Shown here one piece after another: positions 42,226-52,082 of a stretch of 64,000 bases of DNA (position 1 is the stretch's first letter; each line of letters starts with the position of its first letter). The translations under genes were made by a program, and so were the position numbers. A model generated the notes under the pieces. That model was given only the letters and a program-made list of their open reading frames with translations. It made no database searches and was not told the DNA's origin. This DNA comes from Solirubrobacter taibaiensis (GTDB lineage Bacteria > Actinomycetota > Thermoleophilia > Solirubrobacterales > Solirubrobacteraceae), in contig JAPDDQ010000030.1 of assembly GCA_027587225.1 (NCBI GenBank), positions 34,799 through 98,798 of the forward strand, written 5' to 3'.

Positions 42226-43925
42226 CGATCTTGGGCCTTGGCGGCGTCGAGCGTGCTGCGGACTTCCCGCAGCAACTCGTCGCCGTCGAACGGCTTGGCC
42301 AGGAACGCCGTCACCGGGTCGTCGGTCCCGCCGAGCGGCGTGTCACCCGTGTAGCCGCTGACGAACACCACAGGCAGGCCGGGACGGAGGTCCCGCGCCT
42401 GCACCGCGAGCTCGACCCCGCTCATCCCCGGCATCACCACGTCGGTGACGAGCACGTCGGCGGCGTCCAGCCGCTCCAGCGCGACCGCGCCGCTCTCCAC
42501 CGAGATCACCTGGTAGCCGGCGGCGTAGAGGATCCGGCCGGTGAGCATCCGCACGGCGTCGGCGTCCTCCACGACCAGGACGGTCTCGCCCTTGCCCCGC
42601 GGGGCGCTCGGCGACGGACGGTCGTCGGACGCGCGCCGCACCGCGGGCAGCGTGATCGTCACCGTCGTGCCCTGGCCCGGCTCGGACTCCAGCTCGATCC
42701 GCCCGCGCGCCTTGGTCACGATCCCGTACACCGTCGCCAAGCCGAGCCCGACGCCGTGGCCGGAGACGGCCTTGGTGGTGAAGAACGGCTCGAAGGCGTG
42801 CGCGGCGACCTCCTTGGCCATGCCGCGGCCGGTGTCGCTCACGGTCACGCGCACGGCGCGCGAGCTCGGGCCGTCCTGGTCGCGCATGACGGCGTTCGTG
42901 GCTTCGATCCGCAGGCGCCCGCCGGCCGGCATCGCCTCGCGCGAGTTCATCGCGAGGCTCATCAGCATCTGCTCGAGCTGGCTGCGGTCGGCCTCGACGT
43001 CCCACAGCCGGTCGTCGCACTCCACCTGCAGGTCCACGTCCTCTCCGAGCGTGCGGTGCAGGAGTAGCTCCAGCGACTCGATCACGCGCCGCAGCGACAG
43101 CACCTCGGGCGTGCCGGACTGGCGGCGCGAGAACAGCAGCAGCCGGCGTGTGAGCTCGGACGCGCGCCGCGAGGCGGCGATGATCTGGTCCACGTCGCCG
43201 GCCGTGCGCGAGTCGTCGGGCAGCTCCTTGCGCACGAACGCCGCATAGTTGGCGACCACCGCGAGCAGGTTGTTGAAGTCGTGCGCGACACCGCCCGCGA
43301 GCTGGCCGACGGCCTCGAGCCGCTGCGCCTCCCGCAGGCGCGCCTCCAACCGGACGTGGTGCGTGATGTCGGTCGCGATCCCGCCGACGCCGTAGACCTC
43401 GGCGGTGTGCTCGTCGATCAACGGGAACTTGACCGAGAGGAACGTCCGCGTCTGCTCGCCGTGCGTGACCTCCTCCTGAAGCTCGATCGGCTCGCGCGAG
43501 GACATCACGCGCAGGTCGTCGACGCGCATCCGGTCCGCCACCTCCGGCGGGAGCACTTCGCGGTCGTGCCGGCCGATCAGGTTCGCGGCGGGTTTGCCGT
43601 GGAGGCGCTCGAAGGCCCGGTTGACCAGCAGGTAGCGGCCCTCCGGGTCCTTGAGGAAGATCGCGGCGGTGGTGTTGTCGAGCACGGCGCGCAGCGACCG
43701 CGGGTCCATCTCGCGGATGACCACGAGCTCGTACTCGCCCATCGGCGAGCGCGCCACGCTCCATCCGCCGGGCAACTCGCCGAGTGGCTCACCGATCGGA
43801 TCGTGGCCCAGCAGCTCCTTCGCCCGTCCGTTCGCGAACACGGCAACGCCCGCAGGATCCACCCCCACCATGGCGTCGGGTGCAGCTTCGAGCAACTCCT
43901 CGAACGTCGGGGGGCGGTTGGGCAT
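42216..43925 (-). CDS. Soluble hybrid histidine kinase: PAS-PAS-HisKA-HATPase-REC
   Basis: 569 residues. Two PAS domains (about 8-75 and 75-205; the second has PEGRYLLVNRAFERLHG and a PAC end GGIATDIT), a His box GGVAHDFNNLLAVV (about 225), the N-box MSLAMNSREA, G1 VSDTGRGM, G2 GHGVGLGLATV, and a C-terminal receiver (about 450-560) with Asp in LVTDVVMPG and Lys in FLAKPF. No membrane segment, so it senses an internal signal such as redox or a small ligand. No separate output partner is encoded beside it. Confidence 0.9.
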   Translation of the reverse strand: MPNRPPTFEELLEAAPDAMVGVDPAGVAVFANGRAKELLGHDPIGEPLGELPGGWSVARSPMGEYELVVIREMDPRSLRAVLDNTTAAIFLKDPEGRYLLVNRAFERLHGKPAANLIGRHDREVLPPEVADRMRVDDLRVMSSREPIELQEEVTHGEQTRTFLSVKFPLIDEHTAEVYGVGGIATDITHHVRLEARLREAQRLEAVGQLAGGVAHDFNNLLAVVANYAAFVRKELPDDSRTAGDVDQIIAASRRASELTRRLLLFSRRQSGTPEVLSLRRVIESLELLLHRTLGEDVDLQVECDDRLWDVEADRSQLEQMLMSLAMNSREAMPAGGRLRIEATNAVMRDQDGPSSRAVRVTVSDTGRGMAKEVAAHAFEPFFTTKAVSGHGVGLGLATVYGIVTKARGRIELESEPGQGTTVTITLPAVRRASDDRPSPSAPRGKGETVLVVEDADAVRMLTGRILYAAGYQVISVESGAVALERLDAADVLVTDVVMPGMSGVELAVQARDLRPGLPVVFVSGYTGDTPLGGTDDPVTAFLAKPFDGDELLREVRSTLDAAKAQDRHS

Positions 43926-43953
43926 CTGTTGCCGCGCGAGTGTAGGGCGTCGA

Positions 43954-45777
43954 TCAGGCCTTGAGGCGCCGAGCCGCGCGAACGCGCTCGACCTGCTCCA
44001 AGGCGACCTTACGCAGCCGGACCGAATGCGGCGTCACTTCGACACATTCGTCCTCGCGCACCCACTCCAGCGCCTGGTCGAGAGACAGCGTGCGATGGGG
44101 AACGAGACGCACCAGCACGTCGCCCGTGGCGTTGCGCATGTTGGTCAGGTGCTTTTCCTTGACGGCGTTGACGTCGAGGTCTTCCTGACGCGCGTTCTCG
44201 CCGACGATCATGCCCTCGTAGACGTCCGTGCCCGGACCGACGAACATCGTCCCGCGCTCCTGCAGGTTGAAGAGCGCGAACGACGCGGTCTTGCCCTTGC
44301 GGTCGGCGACGAGCGAGCCGTTCTGGCGCAGGCGCATGTCGCCCGCCCACTTCTCCCAGCGGTCGAAGACGTGGTGCATGAGGCCGGTGCCGCGCGTCTC
44401 CGTGAGGAATTCGGTGCGGAAGCCGATCAGGCCGCGGGCGGGAACCAGGTAGTCCATGCGGACCCAGCCCGTGCCGTGGTTGATCATCTGCTCCATGCGG
44501 CCCTTGCGCAGCGCGAGCATCTGCGTGATCACGCCGACATAGTCCTCGGGGACGTCGATCGTGAGCCGCTCGACCGGCTCGTGACGCGCGCCGTCGATCT
44601 CGCGGATGACGACCTGCGGCTTGCCGACGGTCATCTCGTAGCCCTCGCGGCGCATGATCTCGACGAGGATCGCGAGCTGCAGCTCGCCGCGGCCCTGGAC
44701 CTCCCAGGTGTCCGGGCGCTCGGTGTTGAGCACGCGGATCGAGACGTTGCCGATCAGCTCCTGGTCGAGCCGGTCCTTGATCTGGCGGGCGGTGAGCTTG
44801 TCGCCGTCCTGGCCGGCCAGCGGCGAGTGGTTGATGCCGATGGTGACGCTGATCGACGGCTCGTCGACGGTGATCACCGGCAGCGGGCGCGGGTCCTCGG
44901 GGTCGGCCAGCGTCTCGCCGATCGTCACCTCGGGCAGGCCGGCGACGGCGATGATCTCGCCCGGGCCCGCCTCGTCGGCGGAGACGCGCTCGAGGTTCTC
45001 GGTGATGTAGAGCTCGGTGATGCGGGCGTTGGCGATCGTGCCGTCGGCCTTGCACCACGCGATCGTCTTGCCCTTGCGGATGATGCCGTTGTGGATGCGG
45101 CAGATCGCGAGCCGGCCGACGAACAGCGAGGCGTCGAGGTTCGTCACGTGCGCCTGCAGCGGCATGTTCGCCATGTACTTCGGCGCCGGGATCGTCTCCA
45201 CCAGCAGGTCCAGCAGCGGCTGCAGGTTCTCACCCGGCTGCGCGAGGTCCAGCGTGGCCGTGCCGGCCTTCGCGTTGGTGTAGACGACCGGGAACTCGAT
45301 CTGGTCCTCGGTCGCGCCCAGGTCGATGAAGAGCTCGTAGACCTCGTCGACCACCTCGGCGACGCGCGCGTCCGGCCGGTCGATCTTGTTGATCACGAGG
45401 ATCACCGGCAGGCGGGACTCGAGCGCCTTGCGGAGCACGAAGCGCGTCTGCGGCAGCGGGCCCTCGGAGGAGTCGACGAGCAGCAGCACGCCGTCGACCA
45501 TCGTCAACCCGCGCTCCACCTCGCCGCCGAAGTCCGCGTGGCCCGGCGTGTCGATGATGTTGAGCTTGACCCCGCCGTGGCGAACGGCGGTGTTCTTCGC
45601 GAGGATCGTGATGCCCTTCTCGCGCTCGAGGTCCATGGAGTCCATGACCCGGTCATTGACGTCCTGGTTCTCTCGGAAGGCGCCGGACTGCCAGAGCATG
45701 GCGTCGACGAGCGTCGTCTTCCCGTGGTCGACGTGCGCGATGATCGCCACGTTTCTGAGGTCTTCGCGAAGCTGCAT
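43954..45777 (-). CDS. typA: Ribosome-associated GTPase TypA/BipA
   Basis: 607 residues from ATG (TTG 45783 would add two). G1 AHVDHGKTT, G2 EREKGITI, G3 DTPGHADFGGE, G4 NKIDRPD are all present at the N-terminus, followed by the EF-G-like domains II, III and V and the TypA-specific C-terminal domain (TGWVRMDYLVPARGLIG, FLTETRGTG, ENARQEDLDVN). TypA helps 50S assembly and translation under stress. Length equals the family norm. Housekeeping gene, not coupled to its neighbours. Confidence 0.96.
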   Translation of the reverse strand: MQLREDLRNVAIIAHVDHGKTTLVDAMLWQSGAFRENQDVNDRVMDSMDLEREKGITILAKNTAVRHGGVKLNIIDTPGHADFGGEVERGLTMVDGVLLLVDSSEGPLPQTRFVLRKALESRLPVILVINKIDRPDARVAEVVDEVYELFIDLGATEDQIEFPVVYTNAKAGTATLDLAQPGENLQPLLDLLVETIPAPKYMANMPLQAHVTNLDASLFVGRLAICRIHNGIIRKGKTIAWCKADGTIANARITELYITENLERVSADEAGPGEIIAVAGLPEVTIGETLADPEDPRPLPVITVDEPSISVTIGINHSPLAGQDGDKLTARQIKDRLDQELIGNVSIRVLNTERPDTWEVQGRGELQLAILVEIMRREGYEMTVGKPQVVIREIDGARHEPVERLTIDVPEDYVGVITQMLALRKGRMEQMINHGTGWVRMDYLVPARGLIGFRTEFLTETRGTGLMHHVFDRWEKWAGDMRLRQNGSLVADRKGKTASFALFNLQERGTMFVGPGTDVYEGMIVGENARQEDLDVNAVKEKHLTNMRNATGDVLVRLVPHRTLSLDQALEWVREDECVEVTPHSVRLRKVALEQVERVRAARRLKA

Positions 45778-45827
45778 GAGCAACGGACCAGGGTAGGACG
45801 CCGCACTTTTCGGGTTAACTCCGCGGT

Positions 45828-46319
45828 ATGGAGCTGATGCCGGCGCGGGAGTCGCGTGCCTGGACGTTGCTGCTGTTCGGGGCCGCCTCGGTGGTGGGCG
45901 TCCCGCTGCTCATCTGGCGCGCGCAGGGCGACGACACGGTCGGCGAAGTCGTGCAGATCTTCTTGGTGATGATGGCCACCGGGCTGGCGGTCGTGGGGGC
46001 CTTCATGGTGTGGCGCACCCGCGCGAACCTGAAGAAGGCGAAGCCGGTGCCCGAGGACGCCAAGGTGCTGACCGGGAGCCTGGGCTACCGGATCATGTTC
46101 GTCGCCCTGGGGGTGGCCGGCGGCGTCGCGCCGTTCGGCCGCGACGGGCCGAACGAGGGCGACGCGGTGTTCGCCGCGTTCGGGCTCGGGCTGTGCTTCG
46201 GCGTGCTGGTGGGGCTCTTCATCGGCCTGCTGTACCTCCACCGCCGCGAGGCCGCGGCGGGAGAGTTGCTGATCCGCAGCGCCGGCAAGGGGCACGGCAA
46301 GCAGTACTTCGTGCGGTAA
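45828..46319 (+). CDS. Hypothetical membrane protein
   Basis: 163 residues. Four hydrophobic segments (about 11-29, 40-60, 84-102 and 112-133) with a Lys/Arg-rich loop between segments 2 and 3 and a charged C-terminus (HRREAAAGELLIRSAGKG). No motif I recognise. A TTAACT box lies 7 bases before the ATG. Between typA and the phosphoesterase gene with no operon partner. Confidence 0.65.
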   Translation: MELMPARESRAWTLLLFGAASVVGVPLLIWRAQGDDTVGEVVQIFLVMMATGLAVVGAFMVWRTRANLKKAKPVPEDAKVLTGSLGYRIMFVALGVAGGVAPFGRDGPNEGDAVFAAFGLGLCFGVLVGLFIGLLYLHRREAAAGELLIRSAGKGHGKQYFVR

Positions 46320-46368
46320 CGGGACCGTCACGACCCGGGGCGACGGCGCCCATAGCGTCGCGGCCGCT

Positions 46369-48660
46369 ATGAGAATGACTCTCCCCCGGCGGCTTGCCCT
46401 GGCCGCCGTCACGATCGCTTGCGCGGCCTTCCCCGGCGCCGCCTCGGCCCAGGACGGCCCGCGCTCGAGCTTCCTGCTCGGCGTGCTCCCCGACACGCAG
46501 TTCTACTCCCGCTACTCCACCGCGGGAGCCGGCGACCTATTCATGGCCCGCTACGGCACCGAGCCGTACATCGAGCAGACCAAGTGGCTCGCCGCGAACA
46601 AGGACAACCTCAAGATCCCGTTCGTCACGCACCTCGGCGACATCGTCGACCGCGCGACCGTGACGCAGGAGTGGGACGTCGCCAGCGAGGCCATGAAGGT
46701 CCTCGACGACGCGAAGCTGCCGTACTCGATCGCCAACGGCAACCACGACGCGACGCAGAACCCGGCGACGGAGCTGTTCCCGCGCTACTTCCCGAACTCG
46801 CGCGCCGCGGCGCAGGCGACGTTCGGTGGTCGCGACGCGTCCGGCCTCAGCGAGTGGCACACGTTCACGGCCGAGGGCCGCAAGTTCCTCGTGCTGGCGC
46901 TCGCGTGGCCGGCCGACAACGCGACGATCGCGTGGGGCAAGAGCGTCGTCGAGGCCAACCCGACGCTGCCCGTGATCCTCACCACGCACGACCTGCTCGC
47001 GATCAAGAGCGACGCCGTGTCGCCGCTGGAGACCGAGTCCGGCCTGCGCCTGTGGGAGGGCCTGATCAAGGATCACGACCAGATCTTCCTCACGGTCAAC
47101 GGCCACAGCCACGGCTCCGCGCACCTGCGCAAGACCAACGACTTCGGCCACAGCGTCGATCAGATCGTCTGGGACTACCAGATGGCCTACCAGGGCGGCA
47201 ACGGCTACCTGGGCCTGATCGAGTTCGACTTCACCAACCGGCGCATGGCCACGACGGTCGTCTCGCCGTGGGTCCGCCTGAAGCCGAAGAACACGCTCGT
47301 CGGCGAGTACGACATCGCCGTCAAGCCCGGCCCGAACGAGAACCTGACCATGCCGATCGACTGGAACCAGCGCTTCGCCGGCTTCCAGAGCGCTCCGGCG
47401 CCGGTTGCGGCCGCGAACGGCGACCTCGTCGCCGCCGCCAAGGCCAAGGTCCTCGAGGGCTTCGAGGAGCCCGAGGTCGTGCTCCCGAAGCTGCCGCTCA
47501 ACTCCGCGGACTTCCCCGAGGTCGCGGGCACCGTCGCCCACTGGCGCTTCGACCCGGCCAAGGCCGGTGCGCTGCCCGTCGGTGACGTCGGCGCCAAGGA
47601 CATCGTCGCCGGCGCCGACATGCGCCGCGCCGCCCTCACCGGCCCGTCGCAACTCGACGACCTGAAGATCTCGACCGACCACCACGCGCTGTCCTCGGAT
47701 GCCGCGAGCGCGTGCTTTGCGAACAACAACGCGGGCCGCAACTCCTTCATCAACACCGCCACGGGCCAGGCGATCAACGCGAACGCCTTCCCGAACGGCT
47801 TCACGTTCGAGACGTTCATCAAGATCGACGCGAACTGGACGGCCGCGACCAACCAGTGGAACGGCGCGATCAGCCGCGAGGGCGTCCGGCGTGAGGTCGC
47901 GAACGTCCTCAACCCGGGTTACAACTACGACGAGCCGACGTTCGCGCTGGGCGTCTCCAACCTGCGTGAGATCCAGTGGAACGCGCTGGGCATCTCGGCG
48001 CAGGGCAACGGCTACCGCGAGCGCACGAACTGGTCGGGCGAGATCCTGACCGACCGGTGGATCCACATCGCCAACGTCAACGACCCGGTCGCCAAGACCT
48101 CGACGCTGTACGTCGACGGCGCACCGGTCCTGCGCAACTCGATCGACGCGGTCGGCCTCGCCACCGCCAACCAGCCGTGGCGCATCGGCTCCACCAAGGG
48201 CAGCGGCTGGCTCGGCTGCGTCGGTGAGACGCGCATCGTCGATCACGCCACGACGCCGGACCAGTGGCTCACGCAGCGCCGCTACTTCCCGGCCGAGGAA
48301 GCGGCCGCCGTCGGCGGCACCGTCCCGGCGACGCTCTCGCTGACGCTCGGCGCTCCGGCCACGTTCGGCGCCTTCACCCCGGGCGTCGCGAAGGAGTACA
48401 CGGCGGCGACGACCGCGACCGTGATCTCCACCGCCGGTGACGCGACGCTCACCACGAGCGAGCCCGGCCACCTGGTCAACGGCGCGTTCAGCCTCGCCCA
48501 GCCGCTGCGCGTCGAGCTGTCGAAGGCGACGTGGACCGGCCCGGTGTCCAACGCCGTCGTGGACGTGGCCTTCAGGCAGGCGATCGCGGCGAACGACGCG
48601 TTGCGCACCGGTACCTACGCCAAGACGCTGACCTTCACGCTGGCGACCACCACGCCGTAG
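46369..48660 (+). CDS. Secreted calcineurin-like phosphoesterase with LamG-like domain
   Basis: 763 residues. Signal peptide (LALAAVTIACAAFPGAASA, cleavage near 27). Metallophosphoesterase part: LPDTQFY (Asp42, with Gln44 where His is usual), HLGDIVDR, GNHDA, TTHDLLA and GHSHG, the metal ligands of the fold. Then a linker and, at about 475-640, a concanavalin/LamG-like domain (FTFETFIKID, WIHIANVND, STLYVDGAPV), and a C-terminal beta-sandwich. The likely role is extracellular phosphate release or cell-wall/glycan binding (inference). Confidence 0.85.
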   Translation: MRMTLPRRLALAAVTIACAAFPGAASAQDGPRSSFLLGVLPDTQFYSRYSTAGAGDLFMARYGTEPYIEQTKWLAANKDNLKIPFVTHLGDIVDRATVTQEWDVASEAMKVLDDAKLPYSIANGNHDATQNPATELFPRYFPNSRAAAQATFGGRDASGLSEWHTFTAEGRKFLVLALAWPADNATIAWGKSVVEANPTLPVILTTHDLLAIKSDAVSPLETESGLRLWEGLIKDHDQIFLTVNGHSHGSAHLRKTNDFGHSVDQIVWDYQMAYQGGNGYLGLIEFDFTNRRMATTVVSPWVRLKPKNTLVGEYDIAVKPGPNENLTMPIDWNQRFAGFQSAPAPVAAANGDLVAAAKAKVLEGFEEPEVVLPKLPLNSADFPEVAGTVAHWRFDPAKAGALPVGDVGAKDIVAGADMRRAALTGPSQLDDLKISTDHHALSSDAASACFANNNAGRNSFINTATGQAINANAFPNGFTFETFIKIDANWTAATNQWNGAISREGVRREVANVLNPGYNYDEPTFALGVSNLREIQWNALGISAQGNGYRERTNWSGEILTDRWIHIANVNDPVAKTSTLYVDGAPVLRNSIDAVGLATANQPWRIGSTKGSGWLGCVGETRIVDHATTPDQWLTQRRYFPAEEAAAVGGTVPATLSLTLGAPATFGAFTPGVAKEYTAATTATVISTAGDATLTTSEPGHLVNGAFSLAQPLRVELSKATWTGPVSNAVVDVAFRQAIAANDALRTGTYAKTLTFTLATTTP

Positions 48661-48678
48661 GTCGAGTATCCACCTCAG

Positions 48679-48710
48679 CTATACACCGCGCGTATACGCG
48701 CGGTGTATAG
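48679..48710. promoter_or_regulatory. Perfect 32-bp palindrome overlapping the PadR gene promoter
   Basis: The left half is CTATACACCGCGCGTA and the right half its exact reverse complement. The right end holds the -10-like TATAGT (48706-48711), 7 bases before ATG 48719. A repressor bound here would block RNA polymerase; the PadR protein itself is the obvious candidate. Confidence 0.75.
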
Positions 48711-48718
48711 TGGTGGGC

Positions 48719-49240
48719 ATGGCGATCGGAACGACCTTCCTCGGCCTGCTGGAAGCCGGCCCCAGACACGGCTACGACCTCAAGCGCGCGTACGACGAAC
48801 GCTTCGGGGCCGACCGGCCGCTGAGCTACGGCCAGGTGTACGCGACGCTCGCGCGGCTGCTGAAGAACGGGCTGGTGGAGGTGGAGGGCGTCGAGCCCGG
48901 CGCCGGGCCGGACCGCAAGCGCTACGCGATCACCGAGGCGGGTGTCACCGACATCGAGCGCTGGCTCTCGCAGCCCGAGAAGCCGGAGCCGTACCTGCAG
49001 TCCACGCTGTACGCGAAGGTCGTGCTCGCGCTGCTCACCGGCCGCGAGGCGAACGACCTGCTGGATGCGCAGCGCTCCGAGCACCTGCGGCTGATGCGCG
49101 AGCTCACCGCGCGCCGGCGCGATGGCGACATCGCAGACGTGCTGATCTGCGACCACGCCCTCTTCCACCTGGAGGCCGACGTGCGCTGGCTGGAACTGAC
49201 CGCCGCTCGCCTCGACGAGCTGACGGAGGTGATGGCGTGA
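48719..49240 (+). CDS. PadR-family transcriptional regulator
   Basis: 173 residues. Winged helix at about 1-85: TTFLGLLEAGPRHGYDLKRAYDERF, SYGQVYATLARLLKNGLV and the wing DRKRYAITEAG; then the four-helix C-terminal dimerisation part. ATG 48719 is chosen since a -10-like box stands 7 bases upstream; GTG codons at 48710 and 48713 lie inside the box region. PadR repressors respond to drugs or phenolics. Its gene is coupled (GTGA) to an ABC ATPase and permease that it probably controls. Confidence 0.9.
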   Translation: MAIGTTFLGLLEAGPRHGYDLKRAYDERFGADRPLSYGQVYATLARLLKNGLVEVEGVEPGAGPDRKRYAITEAGVTDIERWLSQPEKPEPYLQSTLYAKVVLALLTGREANDLLDAQRSEHLRLMRELTARRRDGDIADVLICDHALFHLEADVRWLELTAARLDELTEVMA

Positions 49241-49905
49241 TTCTCTGCGCGCGCGGGTTGGAGAAGACCTACGGCCGGACGCCGGCGCTGGCGGGCGCGG
49301 ACTTCGCGATCGACGCGGGGGAGGTCGTCGCGCTGATGGGCCCGTCGGGCTCGGGCAAGTCGACGCTCCTGCACTGCATCGCGGGCATCATCACGCCGGA
49401 CGCCGGCACCGTCGAATACGACGGGCGCGAGCTGTCGGCCATGGGCGACGTCGAGCGCAGCGCGCTGCGGCGGACCGACTTCGGCTTCGTGTTCCAGTTC
49501 GGCCAGCTCGTCCCGGAGCTCTCCTGCCGCGAGAACGTGGCGCTGCCGCTGCGGCTCGACGGGACTTCGCGCAAGGTCGCCGAGGCGCGCGCCGACGAGC
49601 TGCTGGAGTCGCTGGAGGTCGCGGGCGTGGCCAAGCAGCGGCCCGGCACGGTGTCCGGCGGCGAAGGGCAACGGGTCGCGGTCGCGCGCGCGTTGGTGAC
49701 CAACCCACGCGTGCTGTTCGCGGACGAGCCGACCGGCGCGCTCGACTCGCTCAACGGCGAGCGCGTGATGGAGCTGCTGACCGGAGCTGCGCGGGACCGC
49801 AACACCGCGGTCGTGCTCGTCACCCACGAGACCCGCGTGGCGGCGTACTCCGATCGCGAGATCGTGGTCCGCGACGGCCGCACCCGCGACCTCGTGTCCT
49901 CGTGA
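49237..49905 (+). CDS. ABC transporter ATPase, MacB/LolD type
   Basis: 222 residues from GTG. Walker A GPSGSGKST (about 32-40), Q-loop FQFGQLVPEL, signature VSGGEGQR, Walker B LFADEPTGALD and H-loop VTHETRVA. The signature has VSGGEGQR in place of LSGGQxQR, a common variant. It pairs with the FtsX-type permease encoded next (GTGA overlap). Confidence 0.92.
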   Translation: MILCARGLEKTYGRTPALAGADFAIDAGEVVALMGPSGSGKSTLLHCIAGIITPDAGTVEYDGRELSAMGDVERSALRRTDFGFVFQFGQLVPELSCRENVALPLRLDGTSRKVAEARADELLESLEVAGVAKQRPGTVSGGEGQRVAVARALVTNPRVLFADEPTGALDSLNGERVMELLTGAARDRNTAVVLVTHETRVAAYSDREIVVRDGRTRDLVSS

Positions 49906-52082
49906 GGGAGCTCCTGTTCGGCGCGCGGTTGACGCTCGCCGGCGGCCGCACGGGCATCGTCCGCACGCTGATCACCGCGCTGGGCGTCGGGCTCGGCGTG
50001 GCGGCGCTGCTGCTCGCCGCATCGCTGCCGACGATCTCCGCGGAGCGCGCCGACCGCCGGCACGCACGCGACGCCGTGCTCACCGAGCGCTCGGGACCGA
50101 CCTCCGTGCTCGTGGGCACGCTCCGGACGGAGTTCCAGGGCGAGGAGCTGCAGGGCCGGCTGCTGCAGGCCGAAGGTGACCGGCCCGTCTTCCCGCCGGG
50201 CCTCTCACGCTTCCCCGCGCCGGGCGAGCTGTACGTGACGCCCACGCTCGCCACGCTGCTGGCGACGCCGGACGGCCGGCGCGTGCTCGCGCCCCGGCTG
50301 CCGGGGCGCGTCGTCGGGGAGATCTCCGCCGAAGGGCTGCTCGGCCCGAAGGACCTCGGCTTCTACGCGGGCGTGGACGATCTGAGCGTCGGCGGTCCGG
50401 TGGCGCGCGCGGAGCGGTTCGGCACCGACGCGTCGGCGACGCCGCTCGACCCCGCGCTCGTGCTGCTGATCGTGATCGCGCTCGTCGCGCTGCTGATCCC
50501 GGTCGGGACCGTCGTCGCGGCGGCGGTGCGCACGGGCGGCGAGGACCGCGACCGACGGCTCGCCGCGCTGCGGCTCGTCGGCGCCGACCAGCGCATGGCC
50601 CGCCGGATCGCGGCCGGCGAGGCGATCGTCGCCGCCGTGGTGGGTGTGCTCGTCGGCATCGGCTTCTTCCTCGTCGCGCGGGCGTTCGTCGACGGCGTCG
50701 CGTTCCAGGGGCTGAGCCTGTTCGCCGGCGACGTCCGGCCCGCGCCGCTGCTCGGCGTGCTGGTCGTGTTCGGCGTGCCCGCGGCCGCGGTGGTCGTGTC
50801 GCTGGCGGCGCTGCGGCGCGTCGTGGCCGAGCCGCTGGGCGTGGTTCGCAACCAGGGCTCCAGCCGGCGCCGCCGCCTGTGGTGGCGACTCGTGCTGCCG
50901 GTGATCGGCCTCGCGGCGCTGCTTCCGACGACGGCGATGGACGAGGACGCCGTGCCGACCCTGCAGCTCGCGCTCGGGATCATCGCGCTGCTGGTGGGTG
51001 TCGCGGCGCTGCTGCCGTGGCTCGTCGAGCGCGTCGTGGCCCGGCTCGGCGCGGGCGCGGTGGCGTGGCAGCTCGCCGTGCGGCGCCTGCAACTGGACCC
51101 CGGCGGCGCCGCGCGCGCCGTGTCGGGGATCGCGGTGGCGGTCGCGGGCGCGATCGCGCTGCAGATGGTGTTCCACGGCGCGCAGGCGCGCTTCCAGGAG
51201 GACACGGGCGCCAACCCGGACCGCGCGCAGCTCGTGCTCATCCGCGACGCGCCGTCCGTGCCCGCGGAGGCACTCGCGCAGCGGCTCCGGCAGGTGGACG
51301 GCGTGCGCGCGGTGACCGCGAGCACCGAGTACGACGGCTCGGTCTACGTCGGCCCGTGCCCGGCGCTGCGCGAGCTCGCCGCGATCCGCGAGTGCGCGCT
51401 GGGCGACACGTTCCGCACCGCCGGCGCGCCCGGCGCCGACCCGGCGACCGCCCGCGGCGACGCCGCCTCGCGCTACGCGGACGCGCCCGTGGTGGCCGAG
51501 CGCGAGGATCCGGGCGGCGCGTATCGCGACGGGGTCTTCACCACGCGCGCGCCCGCGACCGACCCGATCTCGACCTACGCGTTCGTGCGCGCCGACCCCG
51601 CCGCGTACGAAGCGGTCCGCAACGCCGCCGCGGAGCTCGATCCGCTGATCACGGTGAGCCAGGTGGAGCGGATCGCGACCGACTCCCAGTTCACGCTCCT
51701 GCGCCGCGCGATGTTCGCGGGCGCGACGATCGTGATGGTGCTGATCGGCTTCAGCCTGCTGTTGACGGCGCTGGAACAACTGCGCGAGCGACGCCGGCTG
51801 CTGGCCGTGCTCGTCGCGTTCGGTACGCGGCGATCGACGCTGTCGTGGTCGCTGTTGTGGCAGTCGGCGGTCCCGGTCGCGCTCGGGCTGGTGGTGGCGC
51901 TGACGACGGGAATCGGGCTCGGCGCGATCCTGCTCGCGGTGATCGACACCGGCATCCGCGTGGCCTGGCTCGACGTGTTCGCGATGGTGGCGGCGGGCGC
52001 CGTCGTGGTGCTGCTCATCACCGCCGCGAGCCTGCCGGTCCTGTTCCGCACGATGCGACCGGAAGGGCTCAGAACCGAGTAA
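49902..52082 (+). CDS. FtsX-type ABC permease
   Basis: 726 residues from GTG. About eight to ten membrane segments: N-terminal anchor (about 20-42), a block at 185-300, a pair at about 330-380, an anchor at about 400-425 and a final FtsX block at 600-715 including TALEQLRERRRLLAVLVAFGTRRS. Two extracytoplasmic regions (about 45-180 and 430-600) would bind substrate; the second has two Cys (CPALRELAAIRECA) that could form a disulfide. Partner of the ATPase upstream. Drug or lipid export is inferred from the PadR control and the downstream Erm-like gene. Confidence 0.88.
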   Translation: MRELLFGARLTLAGGRTGIVRTLITALGVGLGVAALLLAASLPTISAERADRRHARDAVLTERSGPTSVLVGTLRTEFQGEELQGRLLQAEGDRPVFPPGLSRFPAPGELYVTPTLATLLATPDGRRVLAPRLPGRVVGEISAEGLLGPKDLGFYAGVDDLSVGGPVARAERFGTDASATPLDPALVLLIVIALVALLIPVGTVVAAAVRTGGEDRDRRLAALRLVGADQRMARRIAAGEAIVAAVVGVLVGIGFFLVARAFVDGVAFQGLSLFAGDVRPAPLLGVLVVFGVPAAAVVVSLAALRRVVAEPLGVVRNQGSSRRRRLWWRLVLPVIGLAALLPTTAMDEDAVPTLQLALGIIALLVGVAALLPWLVERVVARLGAGAVAWQLAVRRLQLDPGGAARAVSGIAVAVAGAIALQMVFHGAQARFQEDTGANPDRAQLVLIRDAPSVPAEALAQRLRQVDGVRAVTASTEYDGSVYVGPCPALRELAAIRECALGDTFRTAGAPGADPATARGDAASRYADAPVVAEREDPGGAYRDGVFTTRAPATDPISTYAFVRADPAAYEAVRNAAAELDPLITVSQVERIATDSQFTLLRRAMFAGATIVMVLIGFSLLLTALEQLRERRRLLAVLVAFGTRRSTLSWSLLWQSAVPVALGLVVALTTGIGLGAILLAVIDTGIRVAWLDVFAMVAAGAVVVLLITAASLPVLFRTMRPEGLRTE

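Noticed and set aside
43651..45837. 728-codon open frame on the plus strand across the hybrid kinase and typA genes
   Set aside because: It is antisense to two well-supported genes and has shadow composition (Asp/Val/Arg/His runs, no domains). High G+C leaves such frames open by chance.
46537..48471. 644-codon open frame on the minus strand
   Set aside because: Antisense to the secreted phosphoesterase, no recognisable motif, Arg/Asp/Val-rich shadow pattern.
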